The notes under the pieces: generated by a model
Databases searched by the model: none
Seen by the model: the letters and a program-made list of their open reading frames with translations, nothing else
What the model was told of the DNA's origin: nothing
Shown here: positions 32,765 to 40,974 of the stretch, in pieces
Layout of the letters: the number at the start of each line of letters is the position of its first letter
Numbering within the stretch: position 1 is the stretch's first letter
Position numbers and translations under genes: made by a program
DNA from: an uncultured Lachnospiraceae bacterium
Lineage (GTDB): Bacteria; Bacillota; Clostridia; Lachnospirales; Lachnospiraceae
Direction of reading: 5' to 3'
NCBI GenBank assembly: GCA_947305245.1
Contig: CAMZDG010000013.1
Location: forward strand, 1-64,000
DNA length: 64,000 nucleotides

Positions 32765-34117
32765 TCACTCATGCAACTTATAGTCCTTGTCTTCCTCGAT
32801 AAGCTCGATCATGCGTTCAGCAATATTAGGATCAAACTGTGTCCCTTCATTCTTCCGAAGTTCGTTGAGAACTACGTCCTGCGGCAGATAATCACGGTAG
32901 CTGCGGTTGCTCGTCATGGCATCATAGCTATCGGCCACGGCAATGATCCTTGCAAAATACGGAATGTCCTCTCCGGACTTCCCGTCCGGATACCCTTTCC
33001 CGTCATACCTCTCATGATGCCAGTGCGCTCCGATGGAAAGATCCGGCCTGCTCTTGATCTCGTCCAGTATGCCAAAGCCGACGCCCGGATGCGTTTTGAT
33101 CACGGCATATTCCTCATCCGTCAGCTTTGACTTACTATTAATGATTTCATTCGGTACGCCTATTTTTCCGATGTCATGCAACAGTCCCATATAATAAACG
33201 TTTTCGCAATCTTCTTCGGAAAGTCCAAGCTTCTCCGCCAGCATTTTTGAATACTTGGCCACGCGCACGGAGTGGCCTCTGGTATACTCGTCCTTGGCAT
33301 CGATGGTGTGCGCCAGCGCCTCCATGACTTCAACGGAAAGGGTTTTCACCTTCTCATTTGCCTTAACCGCCGCATTCGTCTCATGAATGTTTTTTACGAT
33401 AACGTAAAAAGCCCAAATGAAGATGTAGATGATCAGCGTAGAAAGAAAAAATAGCATAATGATAGGCAATATGTTTTCATGATACTCAACAAGTACCACG
33501 CCGGCCAAGACGCTATAAATTATAATGAACAGGATCGGCGGAATGCTGAAAATCTTCCAATTAACCTTCACTTTCACCTGTGCCAATTCCGAAAACGGTT
33601 TTACGTCCAGTTTATAAAACAGCCACAAGGCTACAAATGCCATAACCGTGCAGACAATGCTGACAATGTTTTCATGTTCCAGATTTGACGTTATTTCTGA
33701 AGCTCCGGAATCTCTATAATCGGCTACAAAATTAATTGCTCCAAACATCAAAAAGAGGAAAAGAACGGAAGAATAATTCTTAACTCGCAACCATTTTCCA
33801 CATAGCCGTGCCATGATAAAAATATGGAGAAGATAGATCGGCCCTGCCAACACAAAAGGAAGATATAGCAAAACATGGAACCAACCCTTTAACGGACCCC
33901 ACAGATAAACAATGGCATCCGGAAGCCAAAAACTGCTCATCAAGGCTATCAAAAGTCCAACCATTGAATTTGCCAAGATCGAAAGTAAAAACAGTACGAT
34001 CCTATTCTTCTTTCCGTCCCAAAAACATTTTGATAACGCCCAGAACAACATCAAAGAGCTATAAAAACAATATAGCGCCTGCGTTATTGAATTAATCAAT
34101 TCCAGTTTTTCTGCCAT
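32765..34117 (-). CDS. 7TM HD-GYP phosphodiesterase/signalling protein
   Basis: A 450-residue protein. Seven hydrophobic helices fill residues 5-245, without a large extracytoplasmic domain. The HD-GYP domain (about 265-440) has HSVRVAKYSKMLAEKLGL, LLHDIGKIGVPNEI, KTHPGVGFGIL, HWHHERYDGKGYPDG and VADSYDAMTSNRSYR, so the metal ligands and the GYP triad are intact and c-di-GMP hydrolysis is likely. ATG 34117 has GGAGGAG upstream. The helices would sense a membrane or small signal. It lies alone in a region of gene remnants. Confidence 0.9.
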   Translation of the reverse strand: MAEKLELINSITQALYCFYSSLMLFWALSKCFWDGKKNRIVLFLLSILANSMVGLLIALMSSFWLPDAIVYLWGPLKGWFHVLLYLPFVLAGPIYLLHIFIMARLCGKWLRVKNYSSVLFLFLMFGAINFVADYRDSGASEITSNLEHENIVSIVCTVMAFVALWLFYKLDVKPFSELAQVKVKVNWKIFSIPPILFIIIYSVLAGVVLVEYHENILPIIMLFFLSTLIIYIFIWAFYVIVKNIHETNAAVKANEKVKTLSVEVMEALAHTIDAKDEYTRGHSVRVAKYSKMLAEKLGLSEEDCENVYYMGLLHDIGKIGVPNEIINSKSKLTDEEYAVIKTHPGVGFGILDEIKSRPDLSIGAHWHHERYDGKGYPDGKSGEDIPYFARIIAVADSYDAMTSNRSYRDYLPQDVVLNELRKNEGTQFDPNIAERMIELIEEDKDYKLHE

Positions 34118-34270
34118 GGCTCCTCCATTATCTTTTCCATCTCTTGGATGAACTCACCGTACTATATGCTACCATAGATAGCTGCCATTTGCAATGGAAA
34201 TCCCCTTTGGACTTCTGCCGGAGGTTATAACGGAATAACGGATCTTTATTGAGTCTGCGGGCATCGGGAG

Positions 34271-34296
34271 AAAGCCTGATATTTCGCAGGCTTTTT
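34271..34296 (+). terminator. orphan intrinsic terminator
   Basis: AAAGCCTG and CAGGCTTT form an 8-base stem around ATATTTCG, followed by TTT and a T-rich tail. No plus-strand gene ends here, so a gene was probably lost from 34140-34270; nothing else is recognisable in that stretch. Confidence 0.6.
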
Positions 34297-34345
34297 CATT
34301 TACAGAAAAAAGCTAAACGGATATAATAAACATGAGGCATACTGG

Positions 34346-34639
34346 TTGATGATGTGGATAATCGGGAGTTTCTGTGTAAGCTGGTTGAGAGCATGTGGGA
34401 AGAACTGCCGGAAAAGAAAAAGAAGAAATAGAATCAGTGAATTGATTGCGGTCAGTGTAAGAAAGCTTGTGGAAGCTTGCCTGCAAAAGCTGAAAAGTGA
34501 CATGAAGCCGGGTTTTAAGGTTAAGATCACCCTTGATTCAGCGATAGGGAAGGAACCATTTTATAAAAAGTTTGGCTTCAAGGTACACCCTAATGAAGAT
34601 GCGGGACCAGGAATGGATCAGAGGATTATAAAAGAGTAA
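34346..34639 (+). pseudogene. C-terminal fragment of a GNAT acetyltransferase
   Basis: The frame from about 34440 to TAA 34637-34639 reads RKLVEACLQKLKSDM then a GKEPFYKKFGFKVHP segment and AGPGMDQRI, the last strands of a GNAT protein. The earlier 30 codons (MMMWIIGSFCVSWLRACG) fit no GNAT; another frame over the same bases gives LVDDVDNREFLCKLVESMWE. The join looks like a deletion scar. Confidence 0.45.
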
Positions 34640-34715
34640 CTGAACATATTTGCGACAATACGTGAATCAAATACAATCATGTTATAAATGCATTTGGCAT
34701 GGAATGGAAGTTAGA

Positions 34716-35288
34716 ATGTCGATTCTTGATAAACTGTTTTCCTTTCGAAGTGGTTCTCAAAAAGAAGAATCAAGTGAATATTCAGCGAATTTCATGAATG
34801 ATGATGAAGATGGTCATGCAGTGATCGATGGCGCACTTACTAGCACTGTACCTGAAAATGAGCGGGAAGACCTAATTGCAAAGATAGCGGAAGGTTCCGT
34901 GACCATTCCGTCGAGATATATAAAATATCGATATCCAATAGAAATATGGGAAACATTAGATTCCGAAGATGTTGAGAAAGCGCAGGAGGAATGGTCCTAT
35001 CTATCAGGCCTGATCACGGAGAATCATTACCGCTTTGAGGAATATTTGCTCAAAGGTAAAGCGGCGACGGAATTGTATATGGGATATGTGGAACTGCATT
35101 ACGATGGAGGTTATCCCGACAGGGATATATTACTTACACTTGGCAAGAACATTGACAAGAGGCTAGAGACTCAGCGTTATAAAAATTCAGAAGCTGCATT
35201 GGAAGCGTTGAAAACAACGGTATATGATGAGCTGGGGCATACTGTGATAAAAGTAAGAAATGTTTATATGGAGGTTTACAAAATGTGA
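34716..35288 (+). CDS. hypothetical soluble acidic protein
   Basis: A 190-residue protein with no signal peptide or helix: a Ser/Glu-rich start (MSILDKLFSFRSGSQKEE) and a helical remainder rich in Glu, Tyr and Lys. No family recognised. ATG 34716 is preferred over upstream in-frame starts because GGAAG lies 8 bases before it. Base composition is AT-rich like its surroundings, suggesting transfer. Confidence 0.55.
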   Translation: MSILDKLFSFRSGSQKEESSEYSANFMNDDEDGHAVIDGALTSTVPENEREDLIAKIAEGSVTIPSRYIKYRYPIEIWETLDSEDVEKAQEEWSYLSGLITENHYRFEEYLLKGKAATELYMGYVELHYDGGYPDRDILLTLGKNIDKRLETQRYKNSEAALEALKTTVYDELGHTVIKVRNVYMEVYKM

Positions 35289-35399
35289 GTTTTGGATGCT
35301 TCTACTGTATCATTTGGAGTATATGAGGGGAGTAATATTGAAATCCCAATTTGCAGTAGTAAGTACAGTAGTAAGGATAACTTTGTGCACATAAGGTAA

Positions 35400-35720
35400 C
35401 GAAAAATCGGGGGGGCGAGCTGCTTTTTGCCATGCAAAACGGGAGTTGTAGGGTTGCACCAGCCCTACGACTCGATGTTTGACGGGATTAATCCTTTTAT
35501 TATTGCTTGTTGGAAGGGCCTTAGCGATGAAAGCATCGAAAACCGCGAAAAGCTATAAAATCGGGGTTTGTTTCTGCGGTGCCCATTCGCATGCAGCTAC
35601 GCCGCATTGCTCATGACGCGCTAGCGCGCTATGTGTCTGTCTGCATAAATGCGCTTGTGTGAGCAAGCTCCCACCGCGCATTATGCGACATCCACGCACC
35701 GCTTGTAGAAACGCGCAACT
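35400..35720. other. structured intergenic element of unknown nature
   Basis: No credible gene lies in 35289-35976. The middle part carries dense complementarity: GTTGTAGGG/CCCTACGAC around TTGCACCAG (35444-35471), CGATG-AAAG-CATCG (35525-35538), the palindrome GCGCTAGCGC near 35618-35630, and a nested stem in which ATAAATGCGC pairs with GCGCATTAT and GCTTG with CAAGC (35645-35684). GC content is also higher than the flanks. A frame of 73 codons on the minus strand is Cys/His-rich but lacks a ribosome binding site. An RNA gene or a dispersed structured repeat is plausible. Confidence 0.4.
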
Positions 35721-35976
35721 TCCGTTTTGTCGGGATGATGTTAGAATAGCAAGCATTAATAGATGCCACCACAATATGGAAAGAAACAGGTAAAGTTGAC
35801 ATGGCTTATAGTGGAGTAATCTGCGCCGAAATCCCTCTCAAACGAATTTGGATGCTAAGTGATGACGGAGAATAAGGCTTTTCCTTGCAGACATTAGTTG
35901 ATGGGAATATACTATAGGTATACTGGAATTTCATTTTGCTTGTTCCGATAATCGAAGATTATGAGGAGGGGCGAAG

Positions 35977-37455
35977 ATGAGGCGAAAAAGAATAATTGCA
36001 TACTTTATGCTTGCTGTGGCGATTCTCGTCGCGGCATGCGCATCGAAAGATGATCAACCAGAGAGTAAGACGGAATCGGAGACTGTCATCACAAGCGAGA
36101 ATGCGCCGAGCAGTGATTCAAGTGGGGAGAAAAGCGTGGAACCTGCGGAACAAAATGTTGAATTCAAGGCAATTTACGTTCGCACGAACGGATATCATGA
36201 CGGAGAAAAATACCCGAGGGCAAGCTGGATCACCACGCCTGATGAAATTCAAAAGTATTATGAAGCGAATAAGGACAAGTATTACCTGGAAAGCATAGGG
36301 CACCCTTATTCCGATCAAACGGTCGGCGGGTTTACGGAAGCCGTCAAGGATTATGACGAAGCGTTCTTTCGTGATCATGACCTGATCTTCGTGGTTTTGG
36401 AAGAGGGAAGCGGATCCATAAGACATGAAGTTACCGCAGTTAAGGCATTGCGCCAGAATGATGGCAGACAATCCCTGCAGACAGAAATAACGAGACTCAT
36501 TCCGGAAGTGGGAACCGATGACATGGCCGAGTGGCACGTCATCCTAGAGATTCCCAAGGAGTTTGGAAAGGGCGCTTACGATCTGGAAGAGCCTATCATG
36601 AAAGACAAAAACACATGGGATCCAACTGCGACGGAAGTTGAGATTCCGACGGCTGACACCGCATCGGTTGTCGGACCTTACGGGCAGATTTCAGTTTACA
36701 TACCGGCGAGTTGGACGGCCGAGGCCATCCCCGTGGGTTCCGAGGTGCTTGCCAATGGCTTGTACGGACTTGCCTTATGGCCAAGGAACGCAAGCGATGG
36801 ACAGATTCAGATCATCTATACTGACATGTTTGGCGTGTGCGGAACGGGACTGGCAACCGAAGAACGCAAACTGGCAGGTGACGTGGCGGGCATTGGTACT
36901 TATGACAATCACGATCATTGGGACTTCATTACGTTTGGAAGCGGAAAGGCGAACTTGGTTGCAATGCATACGGACTGCTCATCCTGGACGGACAATGACT
37001 GGAATGATGCAATGGACATTCTTGACACGATGAAGTTTGATGAGACCGTCAGGGAAGGCGGCGTCGGACAGTACGTTCCCGAATCCGAGAATGATGAAAT
37101 TGCCGTGATCATGGAAGTAACGAACGTAACGGCCACTGGCCTTACGGTTCATTTCAGGCAATACGACGAAAGGGAGACTGGCACGCTCATATATGGCGAG
37201 CAATACTGGCTGGAGCGCCAGGAAGGTGACGAATGGATCCAAGTTCCAACGATCATAGATGCATACGCCTTCAATGCCATTGGCTACATTATTCCGAAAA
37301 CCGACGAGTCCACCTTGGAAACGGAATGGGAGTGGCTGTACGGGAAGCTTAGCTCAGGAACTTACAGAATTACAAAAACGGTAGATCAACACAAGAATTA
37401 TGGTGACGGAGTATACGCTACGTATCAGCTGACGGCGCAGTTTGTCATTGGATGA
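35977..37455 (+). CDS. lipoprotein with Ig-like C-terminal domain
   Basis: A 492-residue lipoprotein (lipobox VAAC near residue 21), Ser/Glu-rich linker to about 55, a first domain of about 150 residues (VEFKAIYVRTNGYHDGEKYP...), a middle domain (VVGPYGQISVYIPASWTAEA...), and a C-terminal bacterial Ig-like domain (TGLTVHFRQYDERETGTLIY..., SSGTYRITKTV, about 370-490). GAGGAGGGG precedes ATG 35977. Related Ig-like lipoproteins are common in Lachnospiraceae; binding partner unknown. Confidence 0.7.
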   Translation: MRRKRIIAYFMLAVAILVAACASKDDQPESKTESETVITSENAPSSDSSGEKSVEPAEQNVEFKAIYVRTNGYHDGEKYPRASWITTPDEIQKYYEANKDKYYLESIGHPYSDQTVGGFTEAVKDYDEAFFRDHDLIFVVLEEGSGSIRHEVTAVKALRQNDGRQSLQTEITRLIPEVGTDDMAEWHVILEIPKEFGKGAYDLEEPIMKDKNTWDPTATEVEIPTADTASVVGPYGQISVYIPASWTAEAIPVGSEVLANGLYGLALWPRNASDGQIQIIYTDMFGVCGTGLATEERKLAGDVAGIGTYDNHDHWDFITFGSGKANLVAMHTDCSSWTDNDWNDAMDILDTMKFDETVREGGVGQYVPESENDEIAVIMEVTNVTATGLTVHFRQYDERETGTLIYGEQYWLERQEGDEWIQVPTIIDAYAFNAIGYIIPKTDESTLETEWEWLYGKLSSGTYRITKTVDQHKNYGDGVYATYQLTAQFVIG

Positions 37456-37476
37456 GAGTAAAGGCGATAGGACAAC

Positions 37477-37512
37477 ATGAACATACAGATTTTCGGCACT
37501 AAGAAGTGCAAG
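37477..37512 (+). pseudogene. N-terminal fragment of an ArsC/Spx-type protein
   Basis: Twelve codons, MNIQIFGTKKCK, match the start of ArsC/Spx-like thioredoxin-fold proteins including the active-site Cys. Homology stops at 37512 and Fic-type sequence starts two bases later in another frame. Confidence 0.5.
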
Positions 37513-37513
37513 G

Positions 37514-37933
37514 TTATGGCAGTCGCTCATCCTTCAAAAATGGAAGGATATATTTGCGTGGCTTCCGGTGGAAACACTGGTGTTCGAGAACCAGGAGAAG
37601 TATTATAAAGCATTACAGAGCGCCAATAATGCCGGTGAATCAACGGTATTCATTGAGTTTATGCTCGGCATGATTAGAGACGCGTTAAATGAAATTAGTA
37701 TGACACAGAACAAGACGAATGTCGTAAAAAACGTCGTAATAAATGTCGTAACAAATGAAGAGAAAATTCTTTCTCTTTTGCGTCAGGACGGTAAGCTTTC
37801 CGCGGATATGTTGGCAAAATCTATCGGAATCACGCAAAGACAAGTGCAGCGCATCTTGTCGAAATTGAAAGAAGACGGCAAATTAATACGGCATGGGGCC
37901 AATAAAAACGGTAATTGGGAAGTAATCGAGTAA
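37514..37933 (+). pseudogene. C-terminal fragment of a Fic-family protein
   Basis: From TTA 37514 the frame reads LWQSLILQKWKDIFAWLP then VETLVFENQEKYYKAL, the helices after the Fic core, and ends with a winged helix (EEKILSLLRQDGKLSADMLA, RQVQRILSKLKEDGKL). The catalytic HPFxxGNG motif is missing, so AMP-transfer is impossible. A GTG at 37568 could start a 121-residue DNA-binding remnant, but the abrupt join to ArsC-like codons marks this as a deletion product. Confidence 0.7.
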
Positions 37934-37953
37934 AAAAGATTGATAATAAATGA

Positions 37954-38130
37954 CTGCAGTACGTCATGGGACATTCTGATATCGGTATAACTCTCAATAC
38001 TTATACGCATTTGGGATTTGATGATGCAAAGGAAGAAATGAATCGGATCTCGGAGTCAAGAGCTACCAATATGGAGTCTAATCCTATTAGGAGCTTTAAA
38101 AACTATAAGGTGCAGTCATCGAATGAATAA
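37954..38130 (+). pseudogene. C-terminal fragment of a tyrosine integrase
   Basis: The frame LQYVMGHSDIGITLNTYTHL (from 37954) is the end of a phage/conjugative-element tyrosine recombinase including box-II His and the catalytic Tyr; it runs to TAA 38128-38130. Nothing upstream belongs to it. It is the trace of a lost integrated element. Confidence 0.8.
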
Positions 38131-38201
38131 TGCTTCAAAAAGGTCGAGATGCAAGTGGGTTCCATTTGCATCCCGATTTACATCTTTTGAGGGGAAAGTT
38201 A

Positions 38202-38262
38202 TGGCAAAATAAGTCGGGGCCATGCCAAAATAAAAATTGGCAAAACACCAATAAATACGGGG
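38202..38262. repeat. weak ~21-bp repeats before the phosphatase gene
   Basis: ATGGCAAAATAAGTCGGGGC, ATGCCAAAATAAAAATTGGC and a third diverged copy follow each other at about 21-base spacing. Upstream, GATGCAA/TTGCATC (about 38146-38170) forms a short hairpin. Nothing else is seen in 38131-38270. Confidence 0.4.
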
Positions 38263-38270
38263 TTTTAGAG

Positions 38271-38780
38271 ATGATTAAGGTTTTGTTTATTTGCCACGGC
38301 AACATTTGTCGGTCGCCGATCGCGGAGTTTATGCTGAAGGATATGGTGGAGAAGCGGGGGCTTAAGGATCAGTTTGAGATCGCGTCGGCGGCGACGAGCA
38401 CGGAGGAGATCTGGGGCGGGCGCGGGAATCCGGTATATCCGCCGGCGCAGGCAGTGCTACGGGAGCATGGGATCGGAAAGACGGCGTACACGAACTTTAG
38501 TAATAAGCGGGCGCAGCAGGTGACGCGATCGGACTATGAGCATTATGATTATCTGCTCTGCGCGGATGCGGCGAACATTCGAAACACGACTTGGATCACT
38601 GGCGCGGATCGTGAGGGAAAGATCAAGCTTCTTTTGGATTTTACGGATCGGCCGGGGAGGTCGATCGCGGACCCGTGGTATACGGATCGTTTTGATGAGA
38701 CGTATCGCGACGTGGCGGAGGGCTGCACGGCGTTCCTGGCCGAGCTTGAGCGGCAGGGGCTGATTGATGAGAATACTTGA
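38271..38780 (+). CDS. low-molecular-weight protein tyrosine phosphatase
   Basis: A 169-residue phosphatase with the P-loop near the N terminus (FICHGNICRSPIAEFML; CxxxxxRS) and the general-acid loop ADPWYTDRFDETY near 135. These are the complete catalytic elements of the family. ATG 38271 is only weakly preceded by a ribosome binding site (TTTTAGAG). It has no kinase partner adjacent; the soluble Ser/Thr kinase is 19 kb away. Confidence 0.93.
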   Translation: MIKVLFICHGNICRSPIAEFMLKDMVEKRGLKDQFEIASAATSTEEIWGGRGNPVYPPAQAVLREHGIGKTAYTNFSNKRAQQVTRSDYEHYDYLLCADAANIRNTTWITGADREGKIKLLLDFTDRPGRSIADPWYTDRFDETYRDVAEGCTAFLAELERQGLIDENT

Positions 38781-38787
38781 CGAAACG

Positions 38788-38818
38788 ATTGCCAAATGAT
38801 TTAATTACATTTGGCAAT
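38788..38818. promoter_or_regulatory. perfect inverted repeat between phosphatase and MATE genes
   Basis: ATTGCCAAATG (38788-38798) and CATTTGGCAAT (38808-38818) are exact complements around ATTTAATTA. It follows the phosphatase stop by seven bases and precedes the MATE start by 25. It may be a terminator with a short T tail (TAGTATTTT) or an operator of the pump. Confidence 0.55.
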
Positions 38819-38843
38819 TAGTATTTTGGAAGGATGCAAAAAA

Positions 38844-40262
38844 GTGAACGAGAAAACGAATTTTACGCAGGGGCAGATCATTTTGCCGCTCATGCGTTTT
38901 GCCTTGCCTGTCATGTTTGCCATGTTTTTGCAGGCGATGTATGGCGCGGTGGACCTGTTTGTGGTCGGCAAGTTTGCTACGCCTGAGGACGTGTCGGCGG
39001 TGTCGACGGGCTCCATGATCATGATGACGCTCGCAAACATCATGACAAGCATGGCGATGGGAACAACGATCTACTTTGGCCAGCAGATCGGCATGGGAAA
39101 GACGAAAAAGGGCGGTGAGATCATTGGCGCAAGTATCGCCTTGTTTGCGATGCTGGGCCTTTTGATGTCAGTCCTGATCCCGCTGTTTTCAGTGGGGATC
39201 GCGGATGTTATGCAGGCGCCGGCGGACGCATTTGACAAGACGGTGACCTATGTGCGGATCTGCGGCGGCGGGATGATCGCGATCGTGGCGTACAACCTGA
39301 TCGGTGCGATCTTCCGGGGCATGGGAGATTCCAAAACGCCGCTGATGGCGGTTGGGATCGCGTGTGTCGTAAACATTGTCGCGGATATGGTTTTGATCGC
39401 GGGCTTTGGGCTTGGCGCAGCGGGCGCGGCGATCGCGACGGTTGGTGCCCAGGTGATCAGCGTGATCAGTTCGGTTTTGATCGTTTCGAAAAGAAAGCTT
39501 GGGTTTGAGTTTCATCGCAATATGATTCGCTTCAACAAGGAGATCATTGGGCATGTGGTAGGACTTGGCATTCCGATCGCGCTGCAGGATTTCCTTGTCG
39601 GGATTTCGTTTCTGGTGATCCAGGCAATCGTGAACACGCTTGGCGTGACGGCGTCGGCGGGCGTTGGCGTCGCCGAGAAGGTTTGCGGATTCATCATGCT
39701 TGTGCCTGCGGCGTTTATGCAGTCAATCTCCGCGTTTGTCGCGCAGAACATCGGCGCGGGAAAGATGGACCGTGCGTACAAGGCGCTTCGCGGTGCGATC
39801 GCCGTGTCGTTTTGCTTCGGCCTTACAATGTTTTTGTTTGGATTTTTCCGCGGGTCGATCCTTACGGGGCTGTTCGCGAAGGATGAGGCAGTCATTCTGG
39901 CGGGCGCGGAATATTTGAAATCCTATGCGATCGATTGTCTGTTCACTTGCTTTTTGTTTTGCTTTATCGGGTTTTACAATGGCTGTGGCAACACGAGCTT
40001 TGTCATGGCGCAGGGTATCATTGGTGCGTTTCTGGTAAGGATCCCGGTCTGCTTTTTGATGAGTAGGTGGGAGCCGGTGACGCTGTTCCATATCGGACTT
40101 GCAACGCCTTGCTCTACGGTGATGCAGATCCTGTTATGCTTTGGATTTTTGTTTTGGATATCTCGCAGGACTACTTCGAAAAATGAACCACAAACCCCGT
40201 CCCCGGGGTTCAAAAGGTTGGGAGGAGAAGAGGATGAAAAAGATCGGAATCTTGGAAGATGA
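38844..40262 (+). CDS. MATE-family multidrug efflux pump
   Basis: A 472-residue protein with twelve predicted helices; N-terminal QGQIILPLMRFALPVMFAMFL and YGAVDLFVVGKFAT are typical of the DinF/NorM-like branch. It exports cations or drugs using Na+ or H+. GTG 38844 follows GGAAGGA at the right distance. Its last 34 codons are unusual: a REP sequence (40181-40204) is read as NEPQTPSPG and the frame then runs 29 bases into the response-regulator gene, so the native stop seems to have been lost. Confidence 0.9.
   Translation: MNEKTNFTQGQIILPLMRFALPVMFAMFLQAMYGAVDLFVVGKFATPEDVSAVSTGSMIMMTLANIMTSMAMGTTIYFGQQIGMGKTKKGGEIIGASIALFAMLGLLMSVLIPLFSVGIADVMQAPADAFDKTVTYVRICGGGMIAIVAYNLIGAIFRGMGDSKTPLMAVGIACVVNIVADMVLIAGFGLGAAGAAIATVGAQVISVISSVLIVSKRKLGFEFHRNMIRFNKEIIGHVVGLGIPIALQDFLVGISFLVIQAIVNTLGVTASAGVGVAEKVCGFIMLVPAAFMQSISAFVAQNIGAGKMDRAYKALRGAIAVSFCFGLTMFLFGFFRGSILTGLFAKDEAVILAGAEYLKSYAIDCLFTCFLFCFIGFYNGCGNTSFVMAQGIIGAFLVRIPVCFLMSRWEPVTLFHIGLATPCSTVMQILLCFGFLFWISRRTTSKNEPQTPSPGFKRLGGEEDEKDRNLGR
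40181..40204 (-). repeat. REP element fused into the MATE gene
   Basis: Minus strand reads GGGGACGGGGTT then TGTGGTTCATTT. The following bases GGGGTT add a local AACCCC/GGGGTT hairpin. It lies between the last MATE helix and the ribosome binding site of the response regulator. Confidence 0.78.
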
Positions 40263-40962
40263 TGAGGCGATGGGGAAGGAGCTTTCGTATTATCTGGAGT
40301 CCAACGGGTATGAAGCCAGGTGGATCGAGCCTGCGGAGTATGCCGGGAAGAAGCCGGAGGAGCTGGTTAAGCTTCTTTTGGAGGAAAAGTTGCATTTGCT
40401 TCTTTTGGACATTGGGCTTCCGGGCGTGAATGGTCTGCATGTCTGCAAGGAGTTTCGGAGCGCTTCGGACTGTCCCGTGATCATGATCACGAGCAAGAAT
40501 GATGAGTTGACGGAGCTGATGGCGATCAACAACGGCGCGGATGATTTCGTTGCGAAGCCTTTCAATCCGCAGATTCTGATCGCGCATATGGAATCGGTGC
40601 TCAAGCGTGTCTATAAAGCCGCCGCCAATTCCGATGAAATGCACGTCGTGCAGGAGATCGAGCAGGACGGCGCGGTGCGCAGACAGGAGTTTACGCTGGA
40701 GCTTTCGAAGGGGCGCGTAGTGGCAGGGACTGCGACGGCGGAGCTTTCGAAGAATGAGCTGCAGATCCTGAAGATCCTCGTAAAGAACCAGGGCAACATC
40801 GTTTCTCGAGATGATATTATGAACGAGCTTTGGGACAATTGCATGTTTGTGGATGACAACACGTTGACCGTGAACATGACGCGCCTGAAGGGCAAGCTGG
40901 AGGACATCGGGATTTCGGGCGCGATCGTGACGAAGCGTGGCATGGGGTATCAGCTGCAGTAA
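40234..40962 (+). CDS. OmpR/BceR-type response regulator
   Basis: A 242-residue regulator: receiver domain (KIGILEDDEAMGKELSYYLE; phospho-acceptor Asp in LLLLDIGLPG near 53; Lys in FVAKPFNPQ near 106) and C-terminal winged helix (ELSKNELQILKILVKNQGNI, TVNMTRLKGKLED). ATG 40234 has GGAGG at proper distance and lies inside the end of the MATE reading frame. It pairs with the kinase 12 bases downstream and probably activates the ABC genes through the half-sites at 42072-42099. Confidence 0.93.
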   Translation: MKKIGILEDDEAMGKELSYYLESNGYEARWIEPAEYAGKKPEELVKLLLEEKLHLLLLDIGLPGVNGLHVCKEFRSASDCPVIMITSKNDELTELMAINNGADDFVAKPFNPQILIAHMESVLKRVYKAAANSDEMHVVQEIEQDGAVRRQEFTLELSKGRVVAGTATAELSKNELQILKILVKNQGNIVSRDDIMNELWDNCMFVDDNTLTVNMTRLKGKLEDIGISGAIVTKRGMGYQLQ

Positions 40963-40974
40963 GAGGAATAATAA

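Noticed and set aside
35553..35774. 73-codon Cys/His-rich minus-strand protein
   Set aside because: No ribosome binding site, and the DNA is dominated by stems; more likely a structured element than a gene.
38131..38270. T-box or riboswitch before the phosphatase gene
   Set aside because: A short hairpin and weak repeats are present, but no T-box bulge sequence, no terminator and no recognisable aptamer.
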